Below are positions 9,585 to 18,984 of a DNA stretch of 64,000 bases, in pieces. The DNA lies in assembly GCF_037076555.1 (NCBI RefSeq), contig NZ_AP029023.1, positions 2,480,001 to 2,544,000 on the forward strand. The letters are read 5' to 3'. The stretch comes from Methylophilus sp. DW102. GTDB lineage: Bacteria > Pseudomonadota > Gammaproteobacteria > Burkholderiales > Methylophilaceae. The position numbers were made by a program, and so were the translations under genes. The number at the start of each line of letters is the position of its first letter. The stretch's first letter is position 1. The notes under the pieces are model-generated. The model had not been told where the DNA came from, searched no databases, and was given only the letters and a program-made list of their open reading frames with translations.

Positions 9585-10757
9585 CTAATGACTAAACATG
9601 CCATTGCGCGCATAAGGTTGGTGCAGATGCAGCCCCACCGCCACGATCACGGCCCCAAGGAGCGGAAACAGAGCCGCTAGCGTAAAGGTCAATTGGCCGC
9701 CTAAATACTGCAAGGCAAAACCGCCAAGTAAGCCACCCAGCGCGCCACCTACCCCGTACGCCACACTGTTATATATGGCCTGCCCTTTGGCCTGGTGACG
9801 GCCATTAAAATATTGCGTCACCACCTCGACCGAGGCCGCATGAAAACTGCCAAAGGTAAACGCATGCAGGGTTTGCGCCAGTAATAACAACCACAGTTGA
9901 TCTGGCACCAGACCCATCATGGTAAAGCGCACCACGCCAATCAGCAGGCTCACCAGCAAAATGGTTTTGAGTTTAAAGCGTGCCATGATCCAGGGCATTT
10001 TCATGAAAATGCCAATTTCGCAAATCACGCCTAGCGACCATAACCAGCCGATCATGCCTTTGCTATAGCCATGCTCGACCAGATAAATCGAATAAAAGTT
10101 ATACATGAGCCCATGCGCGGTCACCATCATGGCGCAGCCAATCAGCAGCGACATCACGGCTGGCTGCTTCAGAATTTGCCACACTGAAAAATCATCCTGC
10201 GCATGCGGTGGGACATGCGCCTCAGGTAATAACCAGGTCAGGCCAAACAAGCTGCATTGCACCAGCAGAATAAACCAGAGCAGGCTGCCTATGCCAAACC
10301 AGTCCGTCAGGTAACCGAGTAAGACTGAGGCCACAATAAAGCCCCAGGAGCCCCACAAACGGATTTTGCTGTAATGGCCGTTGGTGCTGGCCAAATGCGC
10401 CAGTACCAGCGACTCCGACAGCGGCAAGGTGGAGCTAGTAAATAAACTTAAGGCGACCATGACAATAAACATGGTCTTGAAATCATGGGCCCAAAAGATG
10501 GCGACAAAGCCCAGCAAGCCGAGAAACGCGGTCACGCGTATCCAGCGTACACGTTGCCGGGTATGGTCAGCCAGCCAGCCCCACAGATTGGGCGCGACGA
10601 TCCGGCTCAACTGAAACAGCGACATGAGGATGCCGATATCCGCAGGACTGAAGGATTCGGCCGTCAGATAAAGCCCCCAGTAGGGAACGAACGCACCGAC
10701 GAAAAAGTAGTAGATGAAATAAAAGCGCGACAGATTAAAGTGTAAGGCGTGGCTCAT
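9585..10757 (-). CDS. Major facilitator superfamily transporter (MFS_1-like/HcaT type)
   Basis: Inner-membrane carrier with about 12 hydrophobic segments over 390 aa. The N-terminal FYFIYYFFVGAFVPYWGLYL and the loop GWLADHTRQRVR (MFS motif A, DxxxRR-like) resemble the HcaT/nucleoside-proton symporter branch, in which both halves start with an aromatic, proline-containing helix. The substrate cannot be inferred from sequence; the neighbours aroC and folE2 do not form a clear pathway with it. It shares the leftward direction of aroC, 55 bp downstream of its stop, so the two may be cotranscribed. Confidence 0.85.
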   Translation of the reverse strand: MSHALHFNLSRFYFIYYFFVGAFVPYWGLYLTAESFSPADIGILMSLFQLSRIVAPNLWGWLADHTRQRVRWIRVTAFLGLLGFVAIFWAHDFKTMFIVMVALSLFTSSTLPLSESLVLAHLASTNGHYSKIRLWGSWGFIVASVLLGYLTDWFGIGSLLWFILLVQCSLFGLTWLLPEAHVPPHAQDDFSVWQILKQPAVMSLLIGCAMMVTAHGLMYNFYSIYLVEHGYSKGMIGWLWSLGVICEIGIFMKMPWIMARFKLKTILLVSLLIGVVRFTMMGLVPDQLWLLLLAQTLHAFTFGSFHAASVEVVTQYFNGRHQAKGQAIYNSVAYGVGGALGGLLGGFALQYLGGQLTFTLAALFPLLGAVIVAVGLHLHQPYARNGMFSH

Positions 10758-10812
10758 GACAGTTGTGCGCTTTAAAGGTCACCGCCCAGGCGCAGGCCAT
10801 GGGCGGGTGAAA

Positions 10813-11904
10813 TTACAGACGAGGCGTGTTTGAATGCACGTCCGCATTCTGGCCGCGATGACGCAGGGCATGATCCATCAGCACCAATGCCAGCATCGCC
10901 TCAACGATAGGCGTGGCCCGGATGCCGACACAAGGGTCATGACGGCCCGTGGTTTGCATCATGATCGCCTCGCCAGACTGATTAATTGAACGACGCGCTT
11001 GCGGGATACTGGACGTGGGCTTGAACGCGACATTGACCACAATGTCCTGACCGCTGGAAATGCCGCCCAAAATGCCCCCGGCATGGTTGGTGGCAAACCC
11101 TTCTGGCGTCAACTCATCACAATGCTCGCTGCCGCGCTGGGCAATCGAATCAAACCCGGCACCGATTTCCACGCCTTTAACGGCATTAATGCCCATCATC
11201 GCATGCGCAATATCGGCATCCAGACGGTCGAAAATCGGTTCGCCCAGACCAACCGGCACGCGTTCGGCCACCACAGTAATCTGAGCACCGACAGAATCGC
11301 GCTCGCTACGGATCTGGTCCATATAAGCTTCAAGTTGCGGCAACATCTCGACATTGGGGGCAAAGAAAGCATTGCCCTCATGTGCCAGCGCTTCCCAGCC
11401 CACAAACGGCACCTTGATTTCACCGAGTTGGCTCAAATAGCCGCGGATTTCTACGCCGTATTGTTGCTTGAGCCATTTTTTGGCAATGGCGCCGGCGGCT
11501 ACACGCACCGCAGTTTCACGCGCACTGGAACGGCCACCGCCACGGTAATCGCGAATGCCGTATTTCTGGGCATAGGTATAATCCGCATGCCCAGGACGGA
11601 AAGTGTCCATGATTTTGCTGTAATCCTGCGAGCGCTGATCGGTATTGCGAATCAGCAAACCAATCGGTGTACCAGTCGTTTTGCCTTCAAACACGCCAGA
11701 CAAAATCTCAACCTCATCGGCTTCAGCCCGTTGTGTGACGTGGCGTGAAGTCCCTGGTTTGCGGCGATCAAGATCGACTTGCAAATCGGCCGCGCTCAAC
11801 TCCAGCCCTGGTGGACAGCCATCCACAATCCCGCCAATGGCCGGACCATGCGATTCGCCGAATGAGGTCAGGGTAAACAGGGTGCCGATGGTATTGCCAG
11901 ACAT
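10813..11904 (-). CDS. aroC: Chorismate synthase
   Basis: Final step of the shikimate pathway: converts 5-enolpyruvylshikimate 3-phosphate to chorismate using reduced FMN. The start [20 protein letters not shown] (His of GESHG), the segment [26 protein letters not shown] and the C-terminal [11 protein letters not shown] are the three family signatures. The frame is open to a GTG at 11916, but the ATG at 11904 follows a GAGAG ribosome-binding site and matches the family start, giving 363 aa. The leftward MFS gene lies downstream. Confidence 0.97.
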   Translation of the reverse strand: MSGNTIGTLFTLTSFGESHGPAIGGIVDGCPPGLELSAADLQVDLDRRKPGTSRHVTQRAEADEVEILSGVFEGKTTGTPIGLLIRNTDQRSQDYSKIMDTFRPGHADYTYAQKYGIRDYRGGGRSSARETAVRVAAGAIAKKWLKQQYGVEIRGYLSQLGEIKVPFVGWEALAHEGNAFFAPNVEMLPQLEAYMDQIRSERDSVGAQITVVAERVPVGLGEPIFDRLDADIAHAMMGINAVKGVEIGAGFDSIAQRGSEHCDELTPEGFATNHAGGILGGISSGQDIVVNVAFKPTSSIPQARRSINQSGEAIMMQTTGRHDPCVGIRATPIVEAMLALVLMDHALRHRGQNADVHSNTPRL

Positions 11905-12020
11905 GTGAACTCTCACTGAATAATTTTGTTTATTTTATCATAGACTGCCTGCGACCCCGCCCACGGGTTGATTTCCGGGCCTTGAACGCTTATGCTGAAA
12001 CGGCTTATTGATCTGGGACC

Positions 12021-13112
12021 ATGATGGCTAAACGCAAGCACCCGCACCGCAAACATCGCCTGTTAGGCAAGCCGCAAACCGGCATCGACACGAACACGCA
12101 AACAGAGTCAACCGCCGCCTGCATTCACAAAATTTGCTACAACGCGCAAGCGCTAGTCGCGCAGCAACTGACCATGCAGGAGATCACTGATTGGCAGGCG
12201 CCTGGCGGGCATGTGGCCTGGATTAATGTGCACGGCGTACTGGATATTCCCCTGCTACAAGCCGTCGCCCGTCGTTTCAAGCTGCATCCGTTGGTACTGG
12301 ACGATATTTTAAACACCGAACAGCGTCCCAAACTGGATACCTACCCCGACTACCTGTTTCTGGAAACGCGCCTGTTTTACTATGATGCTGAAAGCATGAG
12401 TGTGAGCTCCGAGCAAATCAGCATGGCCTTGGGTCGTGAGTGGCTGCTGACTTTTCAGGAAAGGCCCTCTGGCAGTTTTGAGCCCGTGCGCGAGCGCTTG
12501 CGGCAGGGCCAGGCCTTGCTGCGTCAAAGTGGCCCGGACTACTTGTGCTATACCCTGCTAGATAGCCTGATGGAACGTTACTTTCAGGTGCTGGAGGCCA
12601 TAAATGAGGATGCCGAACAACTCGAAGCCCATTTGCTTAACCAGCCCACGCCGGAAGACCTGCAGAATATCCACCGCCTCAAACATGTGTCCATCCAGCT
12701 CAGACGGGCAGTATGGCCCTTGCGAGAAGTGCTCAATAGCCTGATCCGCAATGAACACGGATTCTTTAGTCCGCAAACCGTGCCTTACCTGCGCGACCTG
12801 TATGATCACACCGTGCATTTTACCGAGTCGCTGGAAGCGATCCGCGACACCTTGAGTGGACTCATGGATATTTACATGACCAGCTTGAGTCAGCGCGTCA
12901 ACCTGGAAGTACGGGCATTGACCGTGGTCGCCATGCTGTTTATGCCAGCGACACTGATTGCGGGGATTTTTGGCATGAACTTCAATGAAATGCCCTGGCT
13001 CAAGGAGCCAAACGGCTTTTGGTGGGCGATGTTGATGATGCTGGGCATTGCCTTGGCCATGCTGCTAGTTTTCTGGCGGCGGCAGTGGTTAAGCAGCCGC
13101 CGTGAAGCTTAG
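12021..13112 (+). CDS. corA: CorA-family magnesium/cobalt transporter
   Basis: Homopentameric inner-membrane channel for Mg2+ (and Co2+ or Ni2+). A large cytosolic domain with long helices (about residues 150-290) precedes two C-terminal membrane helices; the selectivity motif GMN follows the first helix near residues 318-320 (GIFGMNF), and the loop NEMPWLK takes the place of the common MPEL. The length of 363 aa includes a basic, probably disordered N-terminal tail of about 35 residues that most CorA lack. Two ATGs at 12021 and 12024 are possible. It converges with the ParA gene. Confidence 0.93.
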   Translation: MMAKRKHPHRKHRLLGKPQTGIDTNTQTESTAACIHKICYNAQALVAQQLTMQEITDWQAPGGHVAWINVHGVLDIPLLQAVARRFKLHPLVLDDILNTEQRPKLDTYPDYLFLETRLFYYDAESMSVSSEQISMALGREWLLTFQERPSGSFEPVRERLRQGQALLRQSGPDYLCYTLLDSLMERYFQVLEAINEDAEQLEAHLLNQPTPEDLQNIHRLKHVSIQLRRAVWPLREVLNSLIRNEHGFFSPQTVPYLRDLYDHTVHFTESLEAIRDTLSGLMDIYMTSLSQRVNLEVRALTVVAMLFMPATLIAGIFGMNFNEMPWLKEPNGFWWAMLMMLGIALAMLLVFWRRQWLSSRREA

Positions 13113-13118
13113 TGGCGC

Positions 13119-13913
13119 TCAGGCAAGCGTCGCCAGCGGTTGCCGGTTCAATTGCCTGAACACATCCTGCAGCTCGAAGTAAAGCGCCAGATAGTCATGG
13201 GCGGCGGCACTTTGTGCGTCATACTCAAACACATGCTGCCCCATACGCAGACTTTCGCTCAAGGCAGCATGCTCACCAATTTTGGTCATGAGCAGCTCCT
13301 GACCAAACAGGCGGCGCATTTCCTGCTCCACCTCAGTGGTCATGCTCTTGCGTGACTCGGCACGCGTGAGCAGGTAGCGGCGTGCGATCTTGCGCTTGAG
13401 CACGGGCTGCAAGGCATTGAGCGCCTTGTCCATTCTGACCGCAGAATGAATCGATAAATAATCCGTGGTCACAGGGACCACGACCAGGTCACTGGCAAAC
13501 ACGGCACTTAATGAAATCACCCCCATGTAAGGGCAGCAATCCATCACCACCGTTAACGCAGGCTGCTGTTGTGCCAGGGTGTCCAAGCCCGCATTCAACT
13601 TACTCAGGGTCGCCGGTCCACGGCCAAATTGCGAATCGAGCTTGCTTAACGCATGATTGGCCGTAATCACTTGCAAACCATTACGTAGCGGTTGAACCAG
13701 GTTGGCGACAGCGGTGCCACGCTCATAAAAATCGAGCAGGCTGGACTGAACATTCAACCCTGTGTGCTTATATATCTCGGTCAATCTTGCCTGCGGATCC
13801 ATATCCAGCAACAACGCTGGACGTTGTTTGCGCTGGTAAGCGGCGGCCAGATTTAGCGCAGTCGTCGTCGCCCCAACTCCGGCTTTCTGATTAAGAATGG
13901 CAATTTTTAACAT
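13119..13913 (-). CDS. ParA/MinD-family ATPase with atypical Walker A motif
   Basis: Cytosolic deviant-Walker ATPase of the ParA group (264 aa). At the N-terminus the loop reads QKAGVGATTT (about residues 9-18): the family-signature Lys is kept but the second, P-loop Lys of KGGxGKT is replaced by Ala. Switch-type LLLDMDPQA and the DCCPYMG segment are present. No parB gene or parS-like site is adjacent, so this is an orphan and not the chromosome-partition pair. BcsQ and CpaE/TadZ proteins show similar loop deviations, so it may position a surface structure. The gene points away from the dnaJ side and converges with corA. Confidence 0.85.
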   Translation of the reverse strand: MLKIAILNQKAGVGATTTALNLAAAYQRKQRPALLLDMDPQARLTEIYKHTGLNVQSSLLDFYERGTAVANLVQPLRNGLQVITANHALSKLDSQFGRGPATLSKLNAGLDTLAQQQPALTVVMDCCPYMGVISLSAVFASDLVVVPVTTDYLSIHSAVRMDKALNALQPVLKRKIARRYLLTRAESRKSMTTEVEQEMRRLFGQELLMTKIGEHAALSESLRMGQHVFEYDAQSAAAHDYLALYFELQDVFRQLNRQPLATLA

Positions 13914-14068
13914 GAGGGTATGAATGCAAAGTCGTGCTTGAGGAAATCATTTCAGACCTGGATATTTCAGACCTAGATGCGCACTATCATAAACGATGTT
14001 GCCAGTAGAGACCACCCCGCACCGTCTGCGTAAGCCACAAAGCCGGGCGCACAAAGCAAACAGTACAA

Positions 14069-14210
14069 AAAAAGAAACCCGCAAAAGCGGGTTAAAAGGG
14101 GGTTTGGATCAGGAGGAAATCAATGCTAGTCGTTGAAAATCAACTAAACCTAGCCATCAAACAAAACATTTTGTGTTTCGTTTAAAGATGTGTTCAGTAT
14201 AGGGAGGAGT
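14069..14210 (-). ncRNA. Candidate small RNA with anti-Shine-Dalgarno motifs (intergenic parA-dnaJ)
   Basis: The 496-bp gap 13914-14409 holds no convincing long gene. Read leftward it contains ACUCCUCCCU (14210-14201), a hairpin around 14153-14178, UUUCCUCCUG (14119-14110), and an intrinsic terminator: stem 14076-14082 with 14087-14093, loop AAAA, followed by a T tract down to about 14067. The layout suits a regulatory RNA of about 140 nt whose C-rich stretches could pair with ribosome-binding sites. On the other strand the same DNA has AGGAGGAAAT and an ATG at 14123 opening a 20-codon frame ending at 14185, so a leader peptide is an alternative. The 5' end is a guess. Confidence 0.4.
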
Positions 14211-14352
14211 TATTGCAGTAATTTGACCAAGCTGTAACTGAATTGTAAAACTGAAAATTCAATTGTTATTAAATTGTAACTTTAATAAAAACAACAACTT
14301 GCAAGAATCGCTTGAAAAACTGTTTTAAATAAAACAGTCAAAAATGGAATCA

Positions 14353-14390
14353 CCGTTAGTCTAACAGAAGGCGGCTCGCCAGACTAACGG
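14353..14390 (-). terminator. Inverted repeat after dnaJ, possible terminator
   Basis: CCGTTAGTCT (14353-14362) and its perfect complement AGACTAACGG (14381-14390) enclose a smaller GGCG/CGCC stem. It starts 20 nt past the dnaJ stop. Reading leftward, a T-rich stretch begins only about 11 nt after the stem, so it may stabilise the mRNA 3' end as much as terminate it. Confidence 0.55.
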
Positions 14391-14409
14391 CTTTGATCAA
14401 AGACAAGAA

Positions 14410-15540
14410 TTAGCTGAAAAAATCGCGTGCTTTATCGACCCAACTTTTGTTCTTCGGGCTATGTTTGCCCGCATCCGCCTGGGTGCTGTTCTCAAACTCG
14501 CGCAACAACTCTTTTTGCTTCTCGGTCAGGCGCACCGGTGTTTCAACCACCACATGCACCATGAGATCGCCATGCTCGCTAGAGCGCAAAGGCTTGATGC
14601 CCTTGCCACGCAAACGGAACACGCTGCCGGTCTGTGTTTCTGCTGGAATCTTCATTTTGGCAGCGCCATCCAGAGTTGGCACTTCGATTTCGCCGCCAAG
14701 GGCAGCGGTACTGAAGCTGATCGGCATCTCGCAATGCAGGTTTGCGCCATCGCGCTGGAAGATCGGATGTTCCTTGAGGTGGACCACCACATACAAATCA
14801 CCGGTTGGCCCCCCGTTGACGCCAGCCTCCCCTTCACCGCTTAAACGAATGCGGTCGCCTTCATCCACACCGGCCGGAATTTTCACGTTCAGTGTCTTGT
14901 TCTGTTTGACGCGTCCATTGCCATGGCAAGTTGGGCACGGGTCTTTCACCATCTTGCCGGTGCCGTGACACTTGGGACAGGTCTGCTGCACAGAGAAAAA
15001 GCCCTGCTGCATGCGCACCTGACCATGCCCGTTACAAGTAGTACAAGTGACAGGAGAGGTGCCAGGCCGTGCGCCAGAGCCATGACAGGTTTCACAGGTG
15101 GCTTGCACCGGAATACGGATTTTGGTTTCGGTGCCGCGCGCCGCCTCTTCAAGCGAAATTTCGAGGTTATACCGTAAGTCTGCACCACGATAGACGTTGG
15201 AACGCTGATTGCGTCCACCGCCGAAAATATCGCCAAAAATATCGCCAAAAGCATCACTGAATCCACCGCCACCGAAGCCGCCAAAGCCAGCGCCGCTGCC
15301 CATGCTCGGGTCTACCCCGGCGTGACCATATTGGTCGTAAGCGGCGCGCTTTTGCTCATCGCTGAGCACTTCATAGGCTTCTTTTGCTTCCTTAAAGCTC
15401 TCTTCGGCTTTAGGGTTATCCGGGTTACGGTCCGGGTGAAACTTCATCGCCAGCTTTTTAAAGGCTTTTTTAATTTCCTCATCGCTGGCGTCCCGGTTCA
15501 CACCGAGTACTTCATAATAGTCTTTTTTTGCAGCTGCCAT
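14410..15540 (-). CDS. dnaJ: Chaperone DnaJ (Hsp40)
   Basis: Co-chaperone that delivers substrates to DnaK and stimulates its ATPase. The order is a J-domain (residues 1-70, HPD within KFHPDRNP), a Gly/Phe-rich linker with many GGFGGGG elements, a zinc region with four CxxCxGxG repeats ([32 protein letters not shown]) and the C-terminal substrate-binding domains. The 376 aa are a full type I DnaJ. It is last in the leftward grpE-dnaK-dnaJ cluster, 94 bp after dnaK; no separate heat-shock promoter was seen in that gap. Confidence 0.98.
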   Translation of the reverse strand: MAAAKKDYYEVLGVNRDASDEEIKKAFKKLAMKFHPDRNPDNPKAEESFKEAKEAYEVLSDEQKRAAYDQYGHAGVDPSMGSGAGFGGFGGGGFSDAFGDIFGDIFGGGRNQRSNVYRGADLRYNLEISLEEAARGTETKIRIPVQATCETCHGSGARPGTSPVTCTTCNGHGQVRMQQGFFSVQQTCPKCHGTGKMVKDPCPTCHGNGRVKQNKTLNVKIPAGVDEGDRIRLSGEGEAGVNGGPTGDLYVVVHLKEHPIFQRDGANLHCEMPISFSTAALGGEIEVPTLDGAAKMKIPAETQTGSVFRLRGKGIKPLRSSEHGDLMVHVVVETPVRLTEKQKELLREFENSTQADAGKHSPKNKSWVDKARDFFS

Positions 15541-15586
15541 TGCTTGCCTTTTTCATGTCCAGTTAACAGCGTCTAGAAATGCGAAA

Positions 15587-15614
15587 GTCGTTAGCCTGCA
15601 AGAGGACTAACGAC
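15587..15614 (-). repeat. Inverted repeat in the dnaK-dnaJ gap
   Basis: GTCGTTAG (15587-15594) is complementary to CTAACGAC (15607-15614) with a 12-nt loop. It shares the CGTTAG core with the inverted repeat after dnaJ (14353-14390). No T run follows, so an mRNA processing or stability element that sets dnaK above dnaJ is more likely than a terminator. Confidence 0.5.
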
Positions 15615-15634
15615 TATTCGCCTGCCGTGTCGAA

Positions 15635-17551
15635 TTAGTCCTTTTTCACTTCTTCGAACTCGGCATCGACCACATCGCCTTCCACGGTTTTTTCACCTTG
15701 GGGCTGTGCGCTCTCGGTATTAGCTTGAGCCTGTTGCTCAGCGTATACCTTCTCTCCCAGTTTTTGCGAAGCTTCCATCAATGCGTTGGTTTTGGATTCA
15801 ATGTCGGCTTTGTCATCGCCTTTAGCGACATCTTCCAGCGCCTTGATTGCGTCTTCGATCTTGGCTTTTTCATCTGCCTCCATCTTGTCGCCATGCTCAC
15901 CCAGCGATTTTTTCACGCTGTGCAATACACTGTCAGCCTGGTTACGGGCATCGACCAGTTCACGCAGTTTCTTGTCTTCGTCTGCATATTTGGCCGCATC
16001 TTCTTCCATGCGCTGAATTTCTTCTTCAGACAAGCCGGAGTTTGCCTTGATGGTGATTTTGTTTTCTTTGCCAGTCGCCTTGTCTTTCGCAGACACATGC
16101 AGAATACCGTTGGCATCGATATCAAAAGTCACTTCAATCTGTGGCATGCCACGCGGTGCGGGTGGAATATCGCTCAAGTTGAACTGACCCAAGCTCTTGT
16201 TACCTGAGGCCATTTCACGCTCACCTTGCAGCACGTGAATGGTCACGGCATTCTGGTTGTCTTCAGCCGTAGAGAACACTTGCGAAGCCTTAGTCGGAAT
16301 CGTGGTGTTTTTCTTGATCAGCTTGGTCATCACGCTGCCCAGGGTTTCAATACCCAGTGACAATGGGGTCACATCCAGCAGCAATACGTCTTTGACATCG
16401 CCTTTCAATACGCCGCCCTGAATCGCAGCACCTACCGCCACGGCTTCATCCGGGTTCACGTCTTTACGTGGCTCCTTGCCAAAAATCTCTTTCACTTTTT
16501 CTTGCACTTTAGGCATACGGCTCTGACCACCAACCAAAATCACGTCAGAGATGTCAGAAGGCGACACGCCTGCGTCTTTCAATGCCATTTTGCAAGGCGC
16601 CATGGTGCGCTCGATCAGGTCTTCCACCAGGGATTCCAGTTTGGCGCGGGTGATTTTCACCACCAAGTGCTTAGGACCCGTTGCATCTGCCGTGATGTAC
16701 GGCAGGTTGACTTCTGTCTGTTGTGCGCCGGACAACTCGATCTTGGCTTTTTCAGCTGCCTCTTTCAGACGCTGTTTAGCCAGCAAGTCGTTGCGCAGGT
16801 CCAGACCGTTTTCTTTTTTAAACTCATCGGCCAAGAAGTCGATGATGCGGTTATCAAAGTCTTCACCACCGAGGAACGTGTCACCGTTGGTGGACAACAC
16901 TTCAAACTGGTGCTCGCCATCAATCTCAGTAATTTCGATAATCGAAATATCGAACGTACCACCACCCAGGTCATACACCGCGATCTTGCGGTCACCTTCC
17001 TGTTTATCCAAACCAAATGCCAATGCGGCAGCGGTTGGCTCGTTGATAATCCGTTTCACTTCCAGACCGGCAATACGGCCTGCATCTTTGGTGGCCTGAC
17101 GCTGACTGTCGTTAAAGTAAGCAGGCACGGTAATCACGGCCTCGGTCACTTCTTCGCCCAAATAGTCTTCAGCAGTTTTCTTCATCTTGCGCAGCACTTC
17201 TGCGGAGATTTGTGGCGGCGCCTGTTTTTTGCCGCGTACTTCGACCCAAGCGTCACCATTGTCGGCTTTGGCAATGGTGTAAGGCATGAGGTCGATGTCT
17301 TTTTGCACTTCTTTTTCGTCAAAGCGACGGCCAATCAGACGCTTCACCGCAAACAGGGTGTTTTTCGGGTTGGTCACGGCCTGACGTTTAGCAGGGGCAC
17401 CGACCAGAATCTCGCCATCTTCCTGATAAGCGATGATAGAAGGTGTGGTACGCGCACCTTCAGCGTTTTCAATCACACGAGGTTTCCCGCCTTCCATCAC
17501 TGCCACGCAGGAGTTGGTGGTCCCCAAGTCAATCCCGATAATCTTTGCCAT
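15635..17551 (-). CDS. dnaK: Chaperone DnaK (Hsp70)
   Basis: ATP-dependent protein-folding chaperone. The nucleotide-binding domain shows [14 protein letters not shown] at the N-terminus, [13 protein letters not shown] near residue 195 and the VGGQSRMP motif near residue 340; a linker of type [16 protein letters not shown] leads into the substrate-binding domain, and the lid ends in [12 protein letters not shown]. The length of 638 aa is standard. It lies between grpE and dnaJ and appears to have its own heat-shock promoter in the grpE-dnaK gap. Confidence 0.99.
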   Translation of the reverse strand: MAKIIGIDLGTTNSCVAVMEGGKPRVIENAEGARTTPSIIAYQEDGEILVGAPAKRQAVTNPKNTLFAVKRLIGRRFDEKEVQKDIDLMPYTIAKADNGDAWVEVRGKKQAPPQISAEVLRKMKKTAEDYLGEEVTEAVITVPAYFNDSQRQATKDAGRIAGLEVKRIINEPTAAALAFGLDKQEGDRKIAVYDLGGGTFDISIIEITEIDGEHQFEVLSTNGDTFLGGEDFDNRIIDFLADEFKKENGLDLRNDLLAKQRLKEAAEKAKIELSGAQQTEVNLPYITADATGPKHLVVKITRAKLESLVEDLIERTMAPCKMALKDAGVSPSDISDVILVGGQSRMPKVQEKVKEIFGKEPRKDVNPDEAVAVGAAIQGGVLKGDVKDVLLLDVTPLSLGIETLGSVMTKLIKKNTTIPTKASQVFSTAEDNQNAVTIHVLQGEREMASGNKSLGQFNLSDIPPAPRGMPQIEVTFDIDANGILHVSAKDKATGKENKITIKANSGLSEEEIQRMEEDAAKYADEDKKLRELVDARNQADSVLHSVKKSLGEHGDKMEADEKAKIEDAIKALEDVAKGDDKADIESKTNALMEASQKLGEKVYAEQQAQANTESAQPQGEKTVEGDVVDAEFEEVKKD

Positions 17552-17604
17552 AGTCGTTATCCTTATCCTTTAAATTTGGTTAATCTCAATCTCTGATGCA
17601 CTGA

Positions 17605-17632
17605 ACATTGGGACATCTCTACAGATTTCAAG
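17605..17632 (-). promoter_or_regulatory. Sigma-32 heat-shock promoter in front of dnaK
   Basis: On the complementary strand CTTGAAA (17632-17626) and CCCAATGT (17612-17605) are 13 nt apart. The -35 is perfect and the -10 differs at one position from CCCCATNT. Confidence 0.75.
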
Positions 17633-17651
17633 TCCCTGTTCACAATATGGA

Positions 17652-18188
17652 TTATTTTGCCTGAATCACGGTCACCAGCGCTGGACGCAACACGCGCTCA
17701 TTCAGGCTGTAGCCTTTTTGCAAGACGCTTAATACCGTATTGGGCTCACCCTCTGCTGGCACCATGCTGATGGCTTGATGCTTGTTCGGGTCAAACTTCT
17801 CACCCACCGGGTTGATTTCAGCAATATTGAATTTCTCAAATACGCTCAATAGTTGTTTTGCAGTCAGTTCTACGCCATTTTTGTAGCTATCCACATCGGC
17901 GTTCTCTACCGCCAACGCGGCATCCAGGCTGTCCTTCACTGCCAGCAACTCACCACTGAATTTTTCGAGCGCAAATTTACGCGCCTTATCAATATCGTCA
18001 GCAGCGCGGCGACGAATATTCTCGCCTTCGGCTTTCACATACAGCACCTGCGCCTTGGCTTCTTCCAGCGCTGATTCGAGTTCGGCAATGCGGGCATCTT
18101 GAGTATCGTTCGTGAGATCTGGTGTGGTTTGGCCATCAGGCTGGCTGTTGATTGGCTCAGCCGCTGATGCGTTATTTTCTTCTTGCAT
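17652..18188 (-). CDS. grpE: Nucleotide exchange factor GrpE
   Basis: Homodimeric exchange factor that releases ADP from DnaK and acts as a thermosensor. An acidic, disordered N-terminus is followed by a long coiled coil (about residues 30-90) with the family segment [21 protein letters not shown] and a C-terminal beta domain containing [16 protein letters not shown] and [14 protein letters not shown]. The length of 178 aa is typical. It is first in grpE-dnaK-dnaJ; hrcA is not next to it, in keeping with sigma-32 rather than CIRCE control. A GGGGAG ribosome-binding site (complement of about 18193-18198) precedes the ATG. Confidence 0.97.
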   Translation of the reverse strand: MQEENNASAAEPINSQPDGQTTPDLTNDTQDARIAELESALEEAKAQVLYVKAEGENIRRRAADDIDKARKFALEKFSGELLAVKDSLDAALAVENADVDSYKNGVELTAKQLLSVFEKFNIAEINPVGEKFDPNKHQAISMVPAEGEPNTVLSVLQKGYSLNERVLRPALVTVIQAK

Positions 18189-18223
18189 ATTGCTCCCCTA
18201 AGATTTATTACGGTATTTTTTGC

Positions 18224-18252
18224 AAATGGGGAGCAGTCGCAGAGATTTCAAG
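18224..18252 (-). promoter_or_regulatory. Sigma-32 heat-shock promoter of the grpE operon
   Basis: On the complementary strand CTTGAAA (18252-18246) and CCCCATTT (18231-18224), 14 nt apart, fit the RpoH consensus CTTGAAA / CCCCATNT at every defined base. The start would fall about 30 nt before the grpE ATG. Confidence 0.88.
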
Positions 18253-18438
18253 GGCCATCAGATAAAATTTAGGGCGCTATCTTGGGTTGATGTGCTTGAA
18301 ACGTCATCCTTGCCCAAAAGAAAAATCGAGATTTGACTCAAGCCAAGAAGTAGCAATATATCTTGCATCTTCTTGGCTGATTGCTTGGCGGCTTCCAAGA
18401 TAGAATCAAACGTGTATTTGATATGAGATGCTGCCACC

Positions 18439-18945
18439 ATGTCATCGATATTTAAACATCGAGGATTTACTCTGGTCGAGCTTGTTTGCACCATTACCAT
18501 TTTGGGTATTCTTGCTGCATCTGCGCTTCCACGCTTTGCGAATGTTGCAAGCAGTGCCCGAATTTCGACTTTATATGCTTTTAAGGGCACAATTATACAG
18601 GCGGCTACAATGGGTAGAAGCATGTGTTTTTTGGATCCTGAATGCAATATGAACGCAGATGGTGGGCAATTTCCGACCACGGTGATAGAAGGCAAGACGA
18701 TTTATTTTCATTATGGATATCCGACGGGATGGGGTCGTTTTTTTGTAGACGATGGTGTCGGTAGTCTTAGAGATTTAATGGATATCACGGGCTTCAGTTA
18801 CACACAGCATCAAGGCGGTTCTTTCCAGACTGTATATACCAAAGATGGTGCAACAGACCCACAAAATTGCAAAGTGATTTATCAATTGAGCCCAGATGGC
18901 CAGCCACCATTGATGTCCGTCAGCTTAGTCACCAGCGGCTGTTGA
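18439..18945 (+). CDS. Isolated MshA-like type IV pilin/pseudopilin
   Basis: Prepilin of 168 aa with leader MSSIFKHRG, cleavage before FTLVELVCTITILGILAASALPRF. This helix, and the following NVASSARIS, closely resemble the MshA pilin at 40084-40527 (ALPRFVNVQSNAR). The globular part has paired Cys (MCFLDPEC, and NCK with C-terminal SGC) suited to disulfides. It sits alone between grpE and waaC, 22 kb from the msh locus, and its codon use and AT content differ from its neighbours. No sigma-54 match was found upstream. It could be an extra MSHA subunit or a recent arrival. Confidence 0.85.
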   Translation: MSSIFKHRGFTLVELVCTITILGILAASALPRFANVASSARISTLYAFKGTIIQAATMGRSMCFLDPECNMNADGGQFPTTVIEGKTIYFHYGYPTGWGRFFVDDGVGSLRDLMDITGFSYTQHQGGSFQTVYTKDGATDPQNCKVIYQLSPDGQPPLMSVSLVTSGC

Positions 18946-18984
18946 TAGCCCGGCCATCGGTGTTGATAATGCGTCCGGCACGAA

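Noticed and set aside
16502..17596. 364-codon open frame antisense to dnaK
   Set aside because: dnaK is unmistakable on the other strand; long antisense frames are common over GC-rich conserved genes and this one has no recognisable domain.
18258..18695. 145-codon leftward frame overlapping the isolated pilin
   Set aside because: The overlapping rightward frame is a clear prepilin, and this frame also covers the grpE heat-shock promoter side; no domain seen.
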